A stretch of DNA of 64,000 bases. It comes from Nocardioides sp. Root240 (GTDB lineage Bacteria; Actinomycetota; Actinomycetes; Propionibacteriales; Nocardioidaceae). Location: NCBI RefSeq assembly GCF_001428825.1, contig NZ_LMIT01000010.1:728886-792885 (forward strand), read 5' to 3'. Shown here piece after piece: positions 8,055 to 16,914 of this stretch (positions are counted from its first letter, which is position 1; each line of letters begins with the position of its first letter). The notes beneath the pieces are model-generated. The model had not been told where the DNA came from. It worked only from the letters and a program-made list of their open reading frames with translations, and searched no databases. The position numbers and the translations under genes were made by a program.

Positions 8055-9719
8055 ATGACGGCGAGGTCATCCACGTGCACCCTTGCCGCCGTCCTTGCCG
8101 AGCTGGGGACCGAGGCGGAGCTCCTGGGAGACGAGGCGCACTTCTCGACCCGTGCGGTCGCCGGCTCGACCATCTGGCCGGGGACCGGCAGGCCCCGTCC
8201 CGAACCCGATCTCGTCATCGTCTGTCCTCCCGTCCAGGGGACCGACGCCCTGGCTGCCCTCTTCGACACGCTGCCTCTGTCGCCCTCGCGGATCGTGGCC
8301 CTGACGACGTCGCCCGCGGTCCCCTCAGCGAAGCTGAGGAAGATGGCTGGTGAGCACGCCGTCATCATCCTTCCCGGGTTCGAGCAGTCCGACGTGGTCC
8401 TGGCGATCGCTCGCGCGACGGACAGCCCCGACGAAACGGTCGCGCGCCGGCTGAGCGCCTTGCAACGATCGCTGACGCTGGCGTTGAGCGAGACGGAACC
8501 CATTCCGGCACTGCTCACCAAGCTGAAGTCGCTCTGCAACGCCACGGTCGCCCTCGTCGACAAGCGCGGGCGCACGATCCACGCGTCCGGCCCGCTGCCG
8601 ATGAGTCTGCTGATGGCCGAGATCACCAGCACCGAAGCCCCCTCGCAGAGCGTGCAGGCAGAAGGCTGGTACGGCCTCGCCGATCGGATCAGCGATCCCA
8701 CGCAGGCCGGCGAGCACTTCGGTTGGCTCATCGCGACCGCCCGCCGCTCCGAGTTCCCCGACGGCTACTCATCGGCCGCCATCCACGTCGCGACCACGCT
8801 CGTCGAGGCCAGCCTCCGCATGACCCAGGTGACTGCTCGCCAGGAGCGTGCGGTCCGGTCGGCAGTTCTAGAGGAGGCCATCGCCCTTGATCGGCGCCCC
8901 CGAGCTCCGGAGCTTGCAGGACGGTTGGCGGGCTTCGGCCTGTCCTTCAGTGACGAGCTCCGGGCGGTGGTGTGCCAGCCCGCTGAGAGCGATCGCACCG
9001 ACCGCGCCAACGCGGCGATCGGGGAGCGCATCCCACTCGCCCTGGGACGCGAGGGCATTCCGCACCTCATCTCGGGGCGCGACCGGTACGCGATCCTTCT
9101 CGTGCAGTGCACGCCGGCCACCTTCCGTCGGCTGCTGGTGGCCGAGGGCGACTCCCTCCCGGAGATGAATGTCGGGATCGGGCGCTCGATCAGGCAGATC
9201 TCCGACGTGGCGGACTCGTTCCACGATGCTCAGCTGGCCGTTCGTTCGTTGCGGCGTCCCCCGCCGGGGACGAATGCGATGTGCTACGACGACTTCTCCT
9301 TCGCCACCCGCCTGTTCTCCGACGTCGGTCTGGACAGCATGCTTGCCTGGGCGGACGCGTTCCTCGAGCCGATCGACCGCGACGGGCCGCTGTTCGAGAG
9401 CCTGCAGGTGTACTTCGAGCAGCACCAGAACATCAACGCCGCGGCCGAGCTGCTCCACGTCCACCACAACTCTCTGCGCTACCGGCTCGCCAAGACCGAG
9501 GAACTCCTCAAGGTCTCGCTTCGTGATCCGGCCGCAGTGGCATCGGTCTATCTCGCTCTCGCAGCAGTGGACCTCGGCAGCATGCAGTCGACCACCAGGC
9601 CGCGCCACGTCGCTCAGCCCACCCGTCTGCCCGCGGACATCGAGGCACCCGGTACGCCGGCCGAGCTGTCCGGTCGTCCGAGCGACCGGAGTGGAGTCGT
9701 GCTCGGCCTCGAGTCGTGA
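8055..9719 (+). CDS. PucR/CdaR-type transcriptional regulator
   Basis: The 554-residue protein has an N-terminal PucR ligand-binding-type region (about residues 15-130), a central GGDEF-like/PucR region, and a C-terminal helix-turn-helix with NINAAAELLHVHHNSLRYRL and DPAAVASVYLALAAVDL, the signature of the PucR C-terminal DNA-binding domain. PucR proteins usually activate adjacent catabolic genes in response to the substrate. The start at ATG 8055 follows GGGAGG by four bases; an in-frame upstream start at 8001 lacks this. It is transcribed away from the FAD oxidoreductase, so regulation of that gene and the downstream hydrolase/cupin/dehydrogenase genes is likely. It converges on the next minus-strand operon with only ten bases between. 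Confidence 0.85.
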   Translation: MTARSSTCTLAAVLAELGTEAELLGDEAHFSTRAVAGSTIWPGTGRPRPEPDLVIVCPPVQGTDALAALFDTLPLSPSRIVALTTSPAVPSAKLRKMAGEHAVIILPGFEQSDVVLAIARATDSPDETVARRLSALQRSLTLALSETEPIPALLTKLKSLCNATVALVDKRGRTIHASGPLPMSLLMAEITSTEAPSQSVQAEGWYGLADRISDPTQAGEHFGWLIATARRSEFPDGYSSAAIHVATTLVEASLRMTQVTARQERAVRSAVLEEAIALDRRPRAPELAGRLAGFGLSFSDELRAVVCQPAESDRTDRANAAIGERIPLALGREGIPHLISGRDRYAILLVQCTPATFRRLLVAEGDSLPEMNVGIGRSIRQISDVADSFHDAQLAVRSLRRPPPGTNAMCYDDFSFATRLFSDVGLDSMLAWADAFLEPIDRDGPLFESLQVYFEQHQNINAAAELLHVHHNSLRYRLAKTEELLKVSLRDPAAVASVYLALAAVDLGSMQSTTRPRHVAQPTRLPADIEAPGTPAELSGRPSDRSGVVLGLES

Positions 9720-9729
9720 GACCTACGAG

Positions 9730-10584
9730 TCACTCTGGATCGGGGCCGTCGGTCCAGGTGTCGTAGACCTCGGAGAGGGTCGGGAACCAGACGTCCGCGT
9801 GCTTCGTGACGTGGTCGAGGAACCGCTCCAGCATCAGGATGTTGTGCGCCCGTCCGATCGTCTGCGGATGGAGGGTCCACGTCATCACCCCGCCGGGGCA
9901 GCGCTCATAGGCGAAGTCGAAGCTGTCGATCCACCGACGCAGGACCGTCTCGTTGCTCTGCATGAGGGCGCTGCCCTTGAACGACTCCAGCTCAGGAAAG
10001 TCGTCGAGGATCCAGGAGACCGGCATCTCCAGCACGGAGCTCGGGGGCCCGAAGGTGTTGCCCTCCTCGAGATCGATCCCCGTGACGACGCGAGGCCGAT
10101 AGGGCTCGAAGTCTCGTCCCATGAGCGAGGAGTCCCAGTCGAAACCGAACTCGGCGAGCAGATCCAGCGTGTGATCGGTGATGTCGAGGGCAGGCGAGCG
10201 ATACCCGCGCGGCCGCTGGCCGAGCAGCGAGTCGTGCAACGCCACCTGGAGCTCGAGGAGCCGCCTCTCCTCGTCGAGCTCGAGGGACGGAATGTACTCG
10301 TGAAAGACCCCGTGCGCCCCGATCTCATGTCCATCACCGCGTACAGCCTCGACCGCGTGGGGGAACGTCTTCATGGTGTGGGTGGGAACGCACCAGGTCG
10401 TGGTGATGCCGAACGTCCGGAACACCTCGAGCAGTCGCGGCGCTCCGACCTCGGCCCCGAACTCACCGCGGGAGAGATTGGTCTGCGATCGGGACCGGAA
10501 GGTTCCGATCCAGACGCTCTGGGCGTCGAAGTCGGGGCTGAGGCAGACGGCGAGGCGCTTGTCCTCAGGGAGCTGAACCGGCAC
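9730..10584 (-). CDS. NodB-fold polysaccharide deacetylase-like hydrolase
   Basis: The 284-residue product has the NodB homology motifs: SPDFDAQSVW (motif 1 aspartates), HEIGAHGVFHE (HxxxH metal site) and GYRSPALDITDHTLDLL (motif 3). Its first motif differs from the TFDDG of chitin deacetylases and resembles the allantoinase PuuE and HpPgdA branch, which act on small amides. I place the start at GTG 10584, which overlaps the TAG stop of the preceding citryl-CoA-lyase-like gene by one base and has GGAGGG eight bases upstream. No signal peptide is seen, so a cytoplasmic hydrolase is likely. It is the last gene of the 18-9.7 kb operon. The substrate is unknown. Confidence 0.78.
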   Translation of the reverse strand: MPVQLPEDKRLAVCLSPDFDAQSVWIGTFRSRSQTNLSRGEFGAEVGAPRLLEVFRTFGITTTWCVPTHTMKTFPHAVEAVRGDGHEIGAHGVFHEYIPSLELDEERRLLELQVALHDSLLGQRPRGYRSPALDITDHTLDLLAEFGFDWDSSLMGRDFEPYRPRVVTGIDLEEGNTFGPPSSVLEMPVSWILDDFPELESFKGSALMQSNETVLRRWIDSFDFAYERCPGGVMTWTLHPQTIGRAHNILMLERFLDHVTKHADVWFPTLSEVYDTWTDGPDPE

Positions 10585-11402
10585 TACTTCTGCCCTCCTA
10601 CTGACGCCCATTCGTCCGCGAAGTTGCGGCCGCGCTGCACGTCGTAGTCGACCTGGTCTCGCGCGATGACACGAATCGGCCGGTTGGCCGCGAGCTCTTC
10701 TGAGATGTGCGCAATCACTCCCGGCATCGTCGAGAGGATGGCGACTCCTGCGCCCTCAGCCGGCGTGAAACCGAGTCCATGCAGGACGGCGGCCATGACT
10801 CCCACGTCGTTGATGGGGATGTCGCCCTTGCCCGGCAGGGCGACGAAGGCAGCGTGGACCGCCTCGTACAGCTCAGCGGACTCGGGCCAGTAGCCCTCGG
10901 CGACCGCGATCGACTTCAAGAGCTGGCCACGTGGATCGACCTTCTTGAACACCGGGTGCCCCAGGCCGGGAATCCTGCGCCGCTCGGCGCGCAGCTGCGC
11001 GACCTTGTTCCTCGCGAACTCTGCCATCGACAGCGAGGAGTCCTGGAACTCCCTGTAAGTGCCTTCGATGAAGATGCCGGTCTCCTCGGTGCTCAGCGTG
11101 TGCGAGCCGACCGAGAGACAGGCCGCAGCGAGGCCGGCGGCGACACTCGGGTTCGCCGACACGGCAAATCTGGCAGCGACGGTGCCCGGCTTCTCGAGTG
11201 AGTAGTCGAGAACCGCGTTGAGGGCCGCGTCCAGGACCCGGATCTGCGATGGCGTCGGCAGTTCTCCCTTGATGAGGAGGTAGACAGAGCCCGTGAAGGG
11301 CAGGGCTCCGATCAGGTCTTCGAGGTCGTAACCGCGGATGTACACCTTGTCGTCGGTGGCCACGCTGACCTTCGATGACCAATAGCGTTCAGAGTTCTTC
11401 AT
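10584..11402 (-). CDS. Citryl-CoA-lyase/citrate-synthase-fold protein (first copy)
   Basis: The 272-residue protein is a short single-domain member of the citrate synthase superfamily. It has YDLEDLIGALPFTGSVYLLI, the conserved region RIPGLGHPVFKKVDPRG, and GVGVAILSTMPGVIAHISEE-like text near the end (here EGAGVAILSTMPGVIAHI). Its length is far below that of true citrate synthases (about 400) and matches proteins annotated as citryl-CoA lyases, which cleave a citryl-CoA-like thioester by a reverse Claisen reaction. It overlaps the acyl-CoA synthetase gene by four bases, so the ligase probably makes the thioester it uses. A second homologue lies at 33342-34142. The true substrate is not known. 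Confidence 0.78.
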   Translation of the reverse strand: MKNSERYWSSKVSVATDDKVYIRGYDLEDLIGALPFTGSVYLLIKGELPTPSQIRVLDAALNAVLDYSLEKPGTVAARFAVSANPSVAAGLAAACLSVGSHTLSTEETGIFIEGTYREFQDSSLSMAEFARNKVAQLRAERRRIPGLGHPVFKKVDPRGQLLKSIAVAEGYWPESAELYEAVHAAFVALPGKGDIPINDVGVMAAVLHGLGFTPAEGAGVAILSTMPGVIAHISEELAANRPIRVIARDQVDYDVQRGRNFADEWASVGGQK

Positions 11403-12955
11403 CGGCTTTCTCCCGTCGCCTGGGACCCGGGGACCACTGTCGCGGCCAGTTCCTGGGCGACGTCACGCCGGCTGACCTTGCCGTTGGTGTTCAACGGGAG
11501 CTGGTCGACCCGCACGAACGTCGAAGGGACCTTGTACGACGTGAGGTGGTCACGTGCGAAGACAGCCAGCGCCTCCGAGTCGAAGACCCCTTGCTGACGC
11601 GGCACGACGGCGGCCGCCACCTGCTGGCCGTACAGGTCGTCCGCGAGGCCGACGACGGCGACATCGGCCACATCGGGGTGGGTGCGCAGGACGCGCTCGA
11701 CCTCGGCCGGCGAGATGTTCACGCCGGCACGGATGATCAGGTCCGAGAGGCGGCCGACGACGTACACGAACCCGTCTTCGTCGACCCGAACCAGGTCCTT
11801 GGTGCGGTACCAGCCGTCCTCGGTGAGCGCGGCGCGCGTCTCTTCCGGGTCCTGCCAGTAGCCGAGCATCAGCCCAGGCCCCGTCGACAGGGCCTCGCCG
11901 ACATCCCCGACGGCCACGTCGTGGCCTCCCGGATCGACCACCCGGAGCTGGGACCGCGGCACGACCTTGCCGGCCGAGCCGAGGCGCGGGATCTGGTTCT
12001 CGACCGGGTCATAGGTGACCAGCGGCAGGCACTCGGAGGCGCAATAGGCATCCAATACGGCCGTTCCGGTGAGCTCGAGCCACCGCTCGAAGGCAGGCTC
12101 GTTGCGGGGCTCACCGCCGGAGATGCAGAGGCGAAGGGTGGCGAAGCCGGAGAGGTCGAACTGCTGGTGATCGGCGTGCTGGACCAGCTTCGCGAAGGTG
12201 TTGGAGACGCCGGCCAAGAAGGTGGCGCGGTGCTCGGCCGCCGCCGCGGCGATCGGCTCGGGACGCGCTCGCCGTACGACGATGACCGTGGCGCCGGCAT
12301 GCAACAGTGCCAAGGACGTGCTGGCGAGCCCGTACATCCACGCCATCGGCAGGCACACGATCCCCCGATCCTCCGCCGAGAGCCGCCACACCTCGGCGTA
12401 GGTCTGGGCGCAGTTGAGCACGGCAGTCGCGGACAACATGATGGCCTTGGGGCGACTCGTCGTTCCGGACGAGAAGCAGATCAGGTGCAGCGGCTCGCGA
12501 AGCCCCTCGGGATTGGGGGCGGCGTCGTGGCGAACGGGCGGCACGTCCGCCGCACCGAGGAGCGCCGTCGGGATCCGTCCGCGCAGGCTCCCGAGCAGGT
12601 CCTGGTCGAAGTCGTCGTCGACGATGAGCAGGGCCGGATCACTGCTGGTGATCGCGTACTCCAGATCCGACCGGCTGGACGACGGGTAGACCGTGACCAG
12701 CACGCCCCCGGCCCGCCAGACGCCCAGGGCGGCGGCAAGATAGTGCGCGGAGCTCTCCGCGACGAGCGCGATCCGCTGCCCCGGCTGCATGCCGGCGTCG
12801 GCGAGCCGCCCGGCCCAGGCCCGGATCCTGTCGACCAGCTCGCCGTAGCTCCATGTCACACCGGAGTCGATCACGGCGGTGTGGCCGGGCTGCGCCGCAG
12901 CGATCTTCTCGACCGCGTCGACGCACGTCGGCTTCAGTTGCTCGTTCATCGCCAT
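11399..12955 (-). CDS. AMP-forming acyl-CoA synthetase/ligase
   Basis: The 518-residue enzyme of the ANL superfamily has the ATP-binding loop FSSGTTSRPKAIML near residue 165, the DGWYRTKDLVRVDEDGFVYV block with the adenylate-binding Asp and Arg, and the C-terminal lysine in NTNGKVSRRD. It activates a carboxylic acid to an acyl-AMP and then to the CoA thioester in the cytoplasm. Between CISGGEP and DAYCASE is the A5-like region. The start at ATG 12955 is followed by a second Met two codons on; either may be used. It overlaps the downstream citryl-CoA-lyase-like gene by four bases. Acid substrate cannot be predicted by eye. Confidence 0.88.
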   Translation of the reverse strand: MAMNEQLKPTCVDAVEKIAAAQPGHTAVIDSGVTWSYGELVDRIRAWAGRLADAGMQPGQRIALVAESSAHYLAAALGVWRAGGVLVTVYPSSSRSDLEYAITSSDPALLIVDDDFDQDLLGSLRGRIPTALLGAADVPPVRHDAAPNPEGLREPLHLICFSSGTTSRPKAIMLSATAVLNCAQTYAEVWRLSAEDRGIVCLPMAWMYGLASTSLALLHAGATVIVVRRARPEPIAAAAAEHRATFLAGVSNTFAKLVQHADHQQFDLSGFATLRLCISGGEPRNEPAFERWLELTGTAVLDAYCASECLPLVTYDPVENQIPRLGSAGKVVPRSQLRVVDPGGHDVAVGDVGEALSTGPGLMLGYWQDPEETRAALTEDGWYRTKDLVRVDEDGFVYVVGRLSDLIIRAGVNISPAEVERVLRTHPDVADVAVVGLADDLYGQQVAAAVVPRQQGVFDSEALAVFARDHLTSYKVPSTFVRVDQLPLNTNGKVSRRDVAQELAATVVPGSQATGESR

Positions 12956-13001
12956 TTTCGATCTCCGCTCGAGGGGTCTCGCTGCCCGGATGCGTGCCGC
13001 C

Positions 13002-13790
13002 TCAGGTGGCGGTCCAGCCGCCGTCCACTGCGATGACCTGGCCGTTGAGGTAGGACGCCTCGTCCGAGGCGACGAACAGCACCACGTTCGCGACCTCCGA
13101 CGGATCGGCCGAGCGCTTCGCGGGGATCAGGAAGTCCATGATCTCCGGGGAGACACCGATTCCTCGTTGCTGCGACGACACGAGATCACCGAGCACCTCC
13201 TCGGACGTCGCGCGCAGGTTGGTGCGGATGACACCGGGCGCGACGACGTTGGCGGTCACGTTGGACGGCCCGACGTCGATCGCGAGCCGTCGGTGCATGC
13301 CCTCGATGGCGGCCTTGGACGTGACGTAGGCGATCCCGTCCGCGGCACCACGCTGGCCGGCCACCGACCCGATGGTGACGATCCGCCCGGACTTCTGCGG
13401 GATCATGACCTCCGCAGCGGCCTTGCAGCCGTGGAAGGTGCCCGTCAGGTTCACCCCCAGGATTCGCGACCACAGCTCGGTGGACGTCTCGAGGACGTCG
13501 GCGTACCCGTCGAAGAGCCCGGCATTGTTCACGAACACGTCGAGCTTGCCGTGCTCGGCGACCACGTCGCCCACGACGGTCCGCGTCGCCTCGAAGTCGG
13601 TCACGTCCAGGACCCGGGTGTGCAGGTTGGCCGGCGTCTGGAACTCGTCGGCCGTCTCCTTCAGCCGCTCCTCCGACCAGTCGGTCGCGTAGACCTCGTA
13701 GCCGGCGTCGACGAACGAGCGGGCGATGGCGCGGCCGATGCCCGACCCGGCCCCGGTGATGATGACGCTTCGTGCACTGGTGGTGCTCAC
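13002..13790 (-). CDS. Short-chain dehydrogenase/reductase (SDR)
   Basis: The 262-residue SDR has the NAD(P) motif TGAGSGIGRA near residue 12, NNAGLFDG, the active-site YVTSK and the C-terminal LNGQVIAVDGGW. An acidic residue in YATDWSEERL after the second strand suggests NAD(H). It starts at GTG 13790, whose GTGA overlaps the stop of the upstream SRPBCC gene, with AGGAAGGA upstream. Classical SDRs oxidise secondary alcohols such as 3-hydroxyacyl intermediates; in this operon it could follow the MaoC hydratase. The substrate remains an inference. Confidence 0.87.
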   Translation of the reverse strand: MSTTSARSVIITGAGSGIGRAIARSFVDAGYEVYATDWSEERLKETADEFQTPANLHTRVLDVTDFEATRTVVGDVVAEHGKLDVFVNNAGLFDGYADVLETSTELWSRILGVNLTGTFHGCKAAAEVMIPQKSGRIVTIGSVAGQRGAADGIAYVTSKAAIEGMHRRLAIDVGPSNVTANVVAPGVIRTNLRATSEEVLGDLVSSQQRGIGVSPEIMDFLIPAKRSADPSEVANVVLFVASDEASYLNGQVIAVDGGWTAT

Positions 13791-14413
13791 GGGTGGTCCT
13801 TCCTGGGTTGGGACGGCGACGAAGCAACTTCGCGCCGGAAGATCTTGTCTCGCAGGGCGCGCAGGAAGCCCTTGACCCGCGCCCAGAGCGTGGTCGGAGC
13901 GGGCTCGATGCCACCGACGACTGCGACGAACTGGTTGAGCGCATCGGCCATGATCGAGCGGACGACCGGGCCACCCATGGCGGCGAGACTTCCGTCGATA
14001 CGAAGGTGCGCGGTGTAGTCGAGCACCGCCTGGGACGGCACCGTTCCCTGCGTGACATCGACGCTCGCGACGCCGTGCATCTTCATGTTCAGCCGGCTGT
14101 CGGTGCCGTCCAGCAGGACCTTCAGCCGGCGGCTACGGGGATCGGGCTCGATCGTCGCGCGCAGGTCCCAGTTGGCGCTGATCCCCATCACCGTGTTGAC
14201 CATCTTGGCGCGGTAGACGCTCGAGGACTCGGCGACCAGGGTGGCCGGGTCGAGTCCGGGGAGACAGGAGGCGACGAGAGGCACGTCCTCGAGCCGGGTC
14301 CACACCTGGTCCACTGCCGCCGGCACCTCGACCCGGTCCTCGAGGTCGACGGTGGTGCCCGGGGTCTTCTTGTTGGCGGTGCGCTTGCCCCAGTCCGCCT
14401 TGCGTGTTGCCAT
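13787..14413 (-). CDS. SRPBCC/CoxG-like protein
   Basis: The 208-residue product carries one START-like SRPBCC domain with LEDRVEVPAAVDQVWTRLED and VPLVASCLPGLDP, the pattern of the carbon-monoxide-dehydrogenase subunit G (CoxG) family. The C-terminal 40 residues are basic and may include a membrane-associated helix (FVAVVGGIEPAPTTLWARVK). CoxG recruits the CO dehydrogenase to the membrane, but many relatives sit in other operons with no known role. I chose ATG 14413 with GGGGGAAG eight bases upstream over a TTG at 14431. There is no CO dehydrogenase nearby. It couples by overlap to the SDR. Confidence 0.68.
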   Translation of the reverse strand: MATRKADWGKRTANKKTPGTTVDLEDRVEVPAAVDQVWTRLEDVPLVASCLPGLDPATLVAESSSVYRAKMVNTVMGISANWDLRATIEPDPRSRRLKVLLDGTDSRLNMKMHGVASVDVTQGTVPSQAVLDYTAHLRIDGSLAAMGGPVVRSIMADALNQFVAVVGGIEPAPTTLWARVKGFLRALRDKIFRREVASSPSQPRKDHP

Positions 14414-14474
14414 CGGTACTACTTCCCCCAACGGGTCTCGGTGTGGGCTGGAAGGTCCAGCTGGTGGTGATCGA

Positions 14475-15713
14475 TCAGCCCAGGGTGGCGGCGCGCGCCA
14501 TGCCTTCGGTGATCGCCGGTCGCTCGTAGCGGAACGGGGTCATGTCGATGGCCGGCTGCTGGCCGAGGATGAGATCGGCGAGCACGCGTCCGCTGCCGGC
14601 TCCGACGGTCGCTCCGTAGGCATGTCCGGAACCGATGAACAGCCCCGGCACGCGCGACACGCCGTCGAGGACGGGCAGACCGTCGCCGGTCTGCGGAGCG
14701 ATTCCGCCCCAGACCCGCTCGACCGGGATGTGCTGGAGGGCGGGGATGTGGTCGCCCAGGACTCCGAAGGTCTGGGCGAGTCCGGCCACGGTCGGCTCCG
14801 GCGACGCGTCGGGGCCGTCGACGAACTCAATCGGGCAGCCAAGCCACAGGCGACCGTCGGCACGCTGGCAGACGAGCTCCAGGAGTCCCACCTCGGGCAT
14901 GATCTGCTGGAGCGGGTGCATCACGATGTCGTCGTCGTAGCCGGGCAGCTCGCGAACGAACGCGTACTCGTGAAAGAGGCTCGGGCCGTACGCAGCGACG
15001 TTGAAGCGCTCCTCGACAGGCGCCGTCTCCGCCATCTGCATTCGCATGTGCAGGACGTGGAAGGGAAGTCCGGCCTTCTCGAGCAGAGCGGGCGTCCAGG
15101 AGCCAGCAGTGACGGCCACGGCATCGGCGGCCAACTGTCCCTCGGAGGTGGCGACACCGACGCAGCGACCGTCCTGGATGTCGAGTTCGAGGACGTCGGC
15201 TCGCACGACCTTGGTCCCGAGCTCCACGGCGGCGGCGACCGCGGCCTCGACGAACTTCTCCGGGTGCAGGTAGCAGTCCCGAAGGCTGTGGATCGCCCCG
15301 ACGACGTCGTCCGGGAGCAGGGGGAAGAGCTCGCGCGCCCGGTCACCGTCGACGATCTCCATGGGCAGCCCGTCGGCGACCCGACGCTCGACGAATCCGG
15401 GTATCAGCGGGAGCTGCTCCTCGTAGTAGTAGACGAGCGCGCCGTTCGGCTGGAACTCGAAGTCAGCGATCTCCTCGGCGAGCTCGCCGTAGAGCTCTCG
15501 GGAGAGATTCGCCAGGGAGAGCTGTCCACCCGGCGCACGCGTGACCATCGAGATGTAGCCGGCATTGCGGCCGGAGGCGCCCCAAGCCGGGCGCTCCCGG
15601 TCGACGAGGGTGACCTGGACGCCGGAGCGGGCGAGGTAGAGCGCCGTGGTCGCGCCGATCACGCCGGCGCCGACGACGACGACATGTGCCGGGTTTTCAG
15701 TGTTCGAGGTCAT
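14475..15713 (-). CDS. FAD-dependent oxidoreductase, DAO family (second copy)
   Basis: The 412-residue protein begins MTSNTENPAHVVVVGAGVIG with the FAD-binding GxGxxG, followed by RPAWGASGRNAGYIS. It shows the DAO family layout: LLPDDVVGAIHSLRDCYLHP in the middle and RVWGGIAPQTGDGLPVLDGV near the C-terminus. It oxidises an amine or amino-acid carbon-nitrogen bond with release of hydrogen peroxide or transfer of electrons. The ATG at 15713 is preferred to a frame extension to 15785. It is in the same operon as the MaoC protein upstream and the SRPBCC protein downstream. It is only distantly like the copy at 6546-7772, judging by their different C-terminal halves. Confidence 0.82.
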   Translation of the reverse strand: MTSNTENPAHVVVVGAGVIGATTALYLARSGVQVTLVDRERPAWGASGRNAGYISMVTRAPGGQLSLANLSRELYGELAEEIADFEFQPNGALVYYYEEQLPLIPGFVERRVADGLPMEIVDGDRARELFPLLPDDVVGAIHSLRDCYLHPEKFVEAAVAAAVELGTKVVRADVLELDIQDGRCVGVATSEGQLAADAVAVTAGSWTPALLEKAGLPFHVLHMRMQMAETAPVEERFNVAAYGPSLFHEYAFVRELPGYDDDIVMHPLQQIMPEVGLLELVCQRADGRLWLGCPIEFVDGPDASPEPTVAGLAQTFGVLGDHIPALQHIPVERVWGGIAPQTGDGLPVLDGVSRVPGLFIGSGHAYGATVGAGSGRVLADLILGQQPAIDMTPFRYERPAITEGMARAATLG

Positions 15714-15781
15714 CGTTGGTTCCTTCTCCGTAGCGACTGACAAGACCGGTGGTGCGGGGTGCGGGGCTGGTCCGGGACGGC

Positions 15782-16267
15782 TCACGCCGGACGGCGGCTG
15801 AGCATGACCGTCCAGATGCCCTGCTGGGTGACGACGTCGTCCTGGTTGACGACCTCGACCTTGGTCGCCACGACACCACGGTCCGGCTTGGTGCGTGAGG
15901 GCGTGACCTCGACGACTTGCTCGCGAACGTGCAGGGTGTCGCCGATGAAGACGGGGGCGAGGAAGGTCCAGTCCCGGATCCCCAGGAACGCGATGGCGGA
16001 TCCGATCTTCCAGCCGAGACTCATCTCAAGACCGAAGGCGACCGACAGGGCGCCGGGACCGTGGAAGACCCGCGTGCCGAAGGTGCTCGTCCGCGCGTAC
16101 TCCTCGTCGGTGTGGAGCGGGTGCATGTCGCCGGACCAGGTCGCGAACGTCAGGACGTCGCTCTCGGTGATCGTGCGGCCCCGGGTCACCCAGGAAGTTC
16201 CGACGACGATGTCATCGAGGTAGCGCACCTGGCTGGGCTCGTGGTCGAGGGTGACGTTGACGGTCAC
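15782..16267 (-). CDS. MaoC-like dehydratase (hot-dog fold)
   Basis: The 161-residue protein has the MaoC hydratase-2 motif region DMHPLHTDEEYARTSTFGTR, with the Asp-x5-His type pair expected for an (R)-specific enoyl-CoA hydratase, and FHGPGALSVAFGLEMSLG. It likely adds water to an enoyl-CoA. I place the start at GTG 16267 because AGAAAGG lies nine bases before it; a TTG further up has no such site. It precedes the DAO-type oxidoreductase in the operon. A mesaconyl- or methylthioacryloyl-CoA hydratase role is possible but cannot be fixed. Confidence 0.75.
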   Translation of the reverse strand: MTVNVTLDHEPSQVRYLDDIVVGTSWVTRGRTITESDVLTFATWSGDMHPLHTDEEYARTSTFGTRVFHGPGALSVAFGLEMSLGWKIGSAIAFLGIRDWTFLAPVFIGDTLHVREQVVEVTPSRTKPDRGVVATKVEVVNQDDVVTQQGIWTVMLSRRPA

Positions 16268-16454
16268 GATGGACAACCTTTCTCGTTGGCCCAATCCCCT
16301 CGGCCGAGCCAGTGGCGGGCTCCGACAGACCCGTGCTTGTGCCCGGCTCTCATCGCGAGCGCGATGCGGATGTCCTCGACTCTAGGCATCGGGCGGCCTC
16401 GTCCTCCTTGGTGGCGTTCCGAAGGTTTGCGGCCGCATCGGGTGTGCTTCCAAC

Positions 16455-16868
16455 TCATGGTGATGCCGCCGTCACGGCTGCCCTCAGCGCTTCATCGATG
16501 TCGGTCGGCAAGGCGCGTGCCGTCTCCGTGGTCGCCTCGACGTTCACGTAGATCAGAGTCAGCCGCGCCAGCCGAACCCCGTCACGCGACACGATCGTGT
16601 CGAGGGTGAAGCTCGTTCGCCCGACGCGCGCACAGACCACGTCGACATCCAGGAGGTCGTCGAAGTGCGCGGGCTTCTCGAGGGTCATGTTCACCTGGAC
16701 CACTGACGGATCCATGCCGCGCGCGACCATGTCGCTGTAGTCGAACCCCAGGTAGCGGAAGAACTCGGTCATAGCGACGTCGGCTATCTCGAGGTAGCGA
16801 CCGTTGAAGAGGAAGCCTTGGGCGTCTGCTTCGTGATAGCGCACGCGATGGCGCAGCACCCGGGTCAC
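16455..16868 (-). CDS. Acyl-CoA thioesterase (4-hydroxybenzoyl-CoA thioesterase/YbgC type)
   Basis: The 137-residue hot-dog protein starts with HRVRYHEADAQGFLFNGRYL, which holds the catalytic Asp of the 4HBT class (YxEtD-like pattern), followed by DVAMTEFFRYLG. YbgC/4HBT thioesterases release the free acid from acyl-CoA. It follows the nitronate-monooxygenase-like gene by 46 bases and precedes the MaoC gene by 187 bases in the same direction. It may recycle CoA or release a product of the pathway. The fold and family are clear; substrate is not. Confidence 0.83.
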   Translation of the reverse strand: MTRVLRHRVRYHEADAQGFLFNGRYLEIADVAMTEFFRYLGFDYSDMVARGMDPSVVQVNMTLEKPAHFDDLLDVDVVCARVGRTSFTLDTIVSRDGVRLARLTLIYVNVEATTETARALPTDIDEALRAAVTAASP

Positions 16869-16914
16869 CTGACACCGCTCATTTCGGTCGCTCCGACCAC
16901 TCGCACGTGGACCG

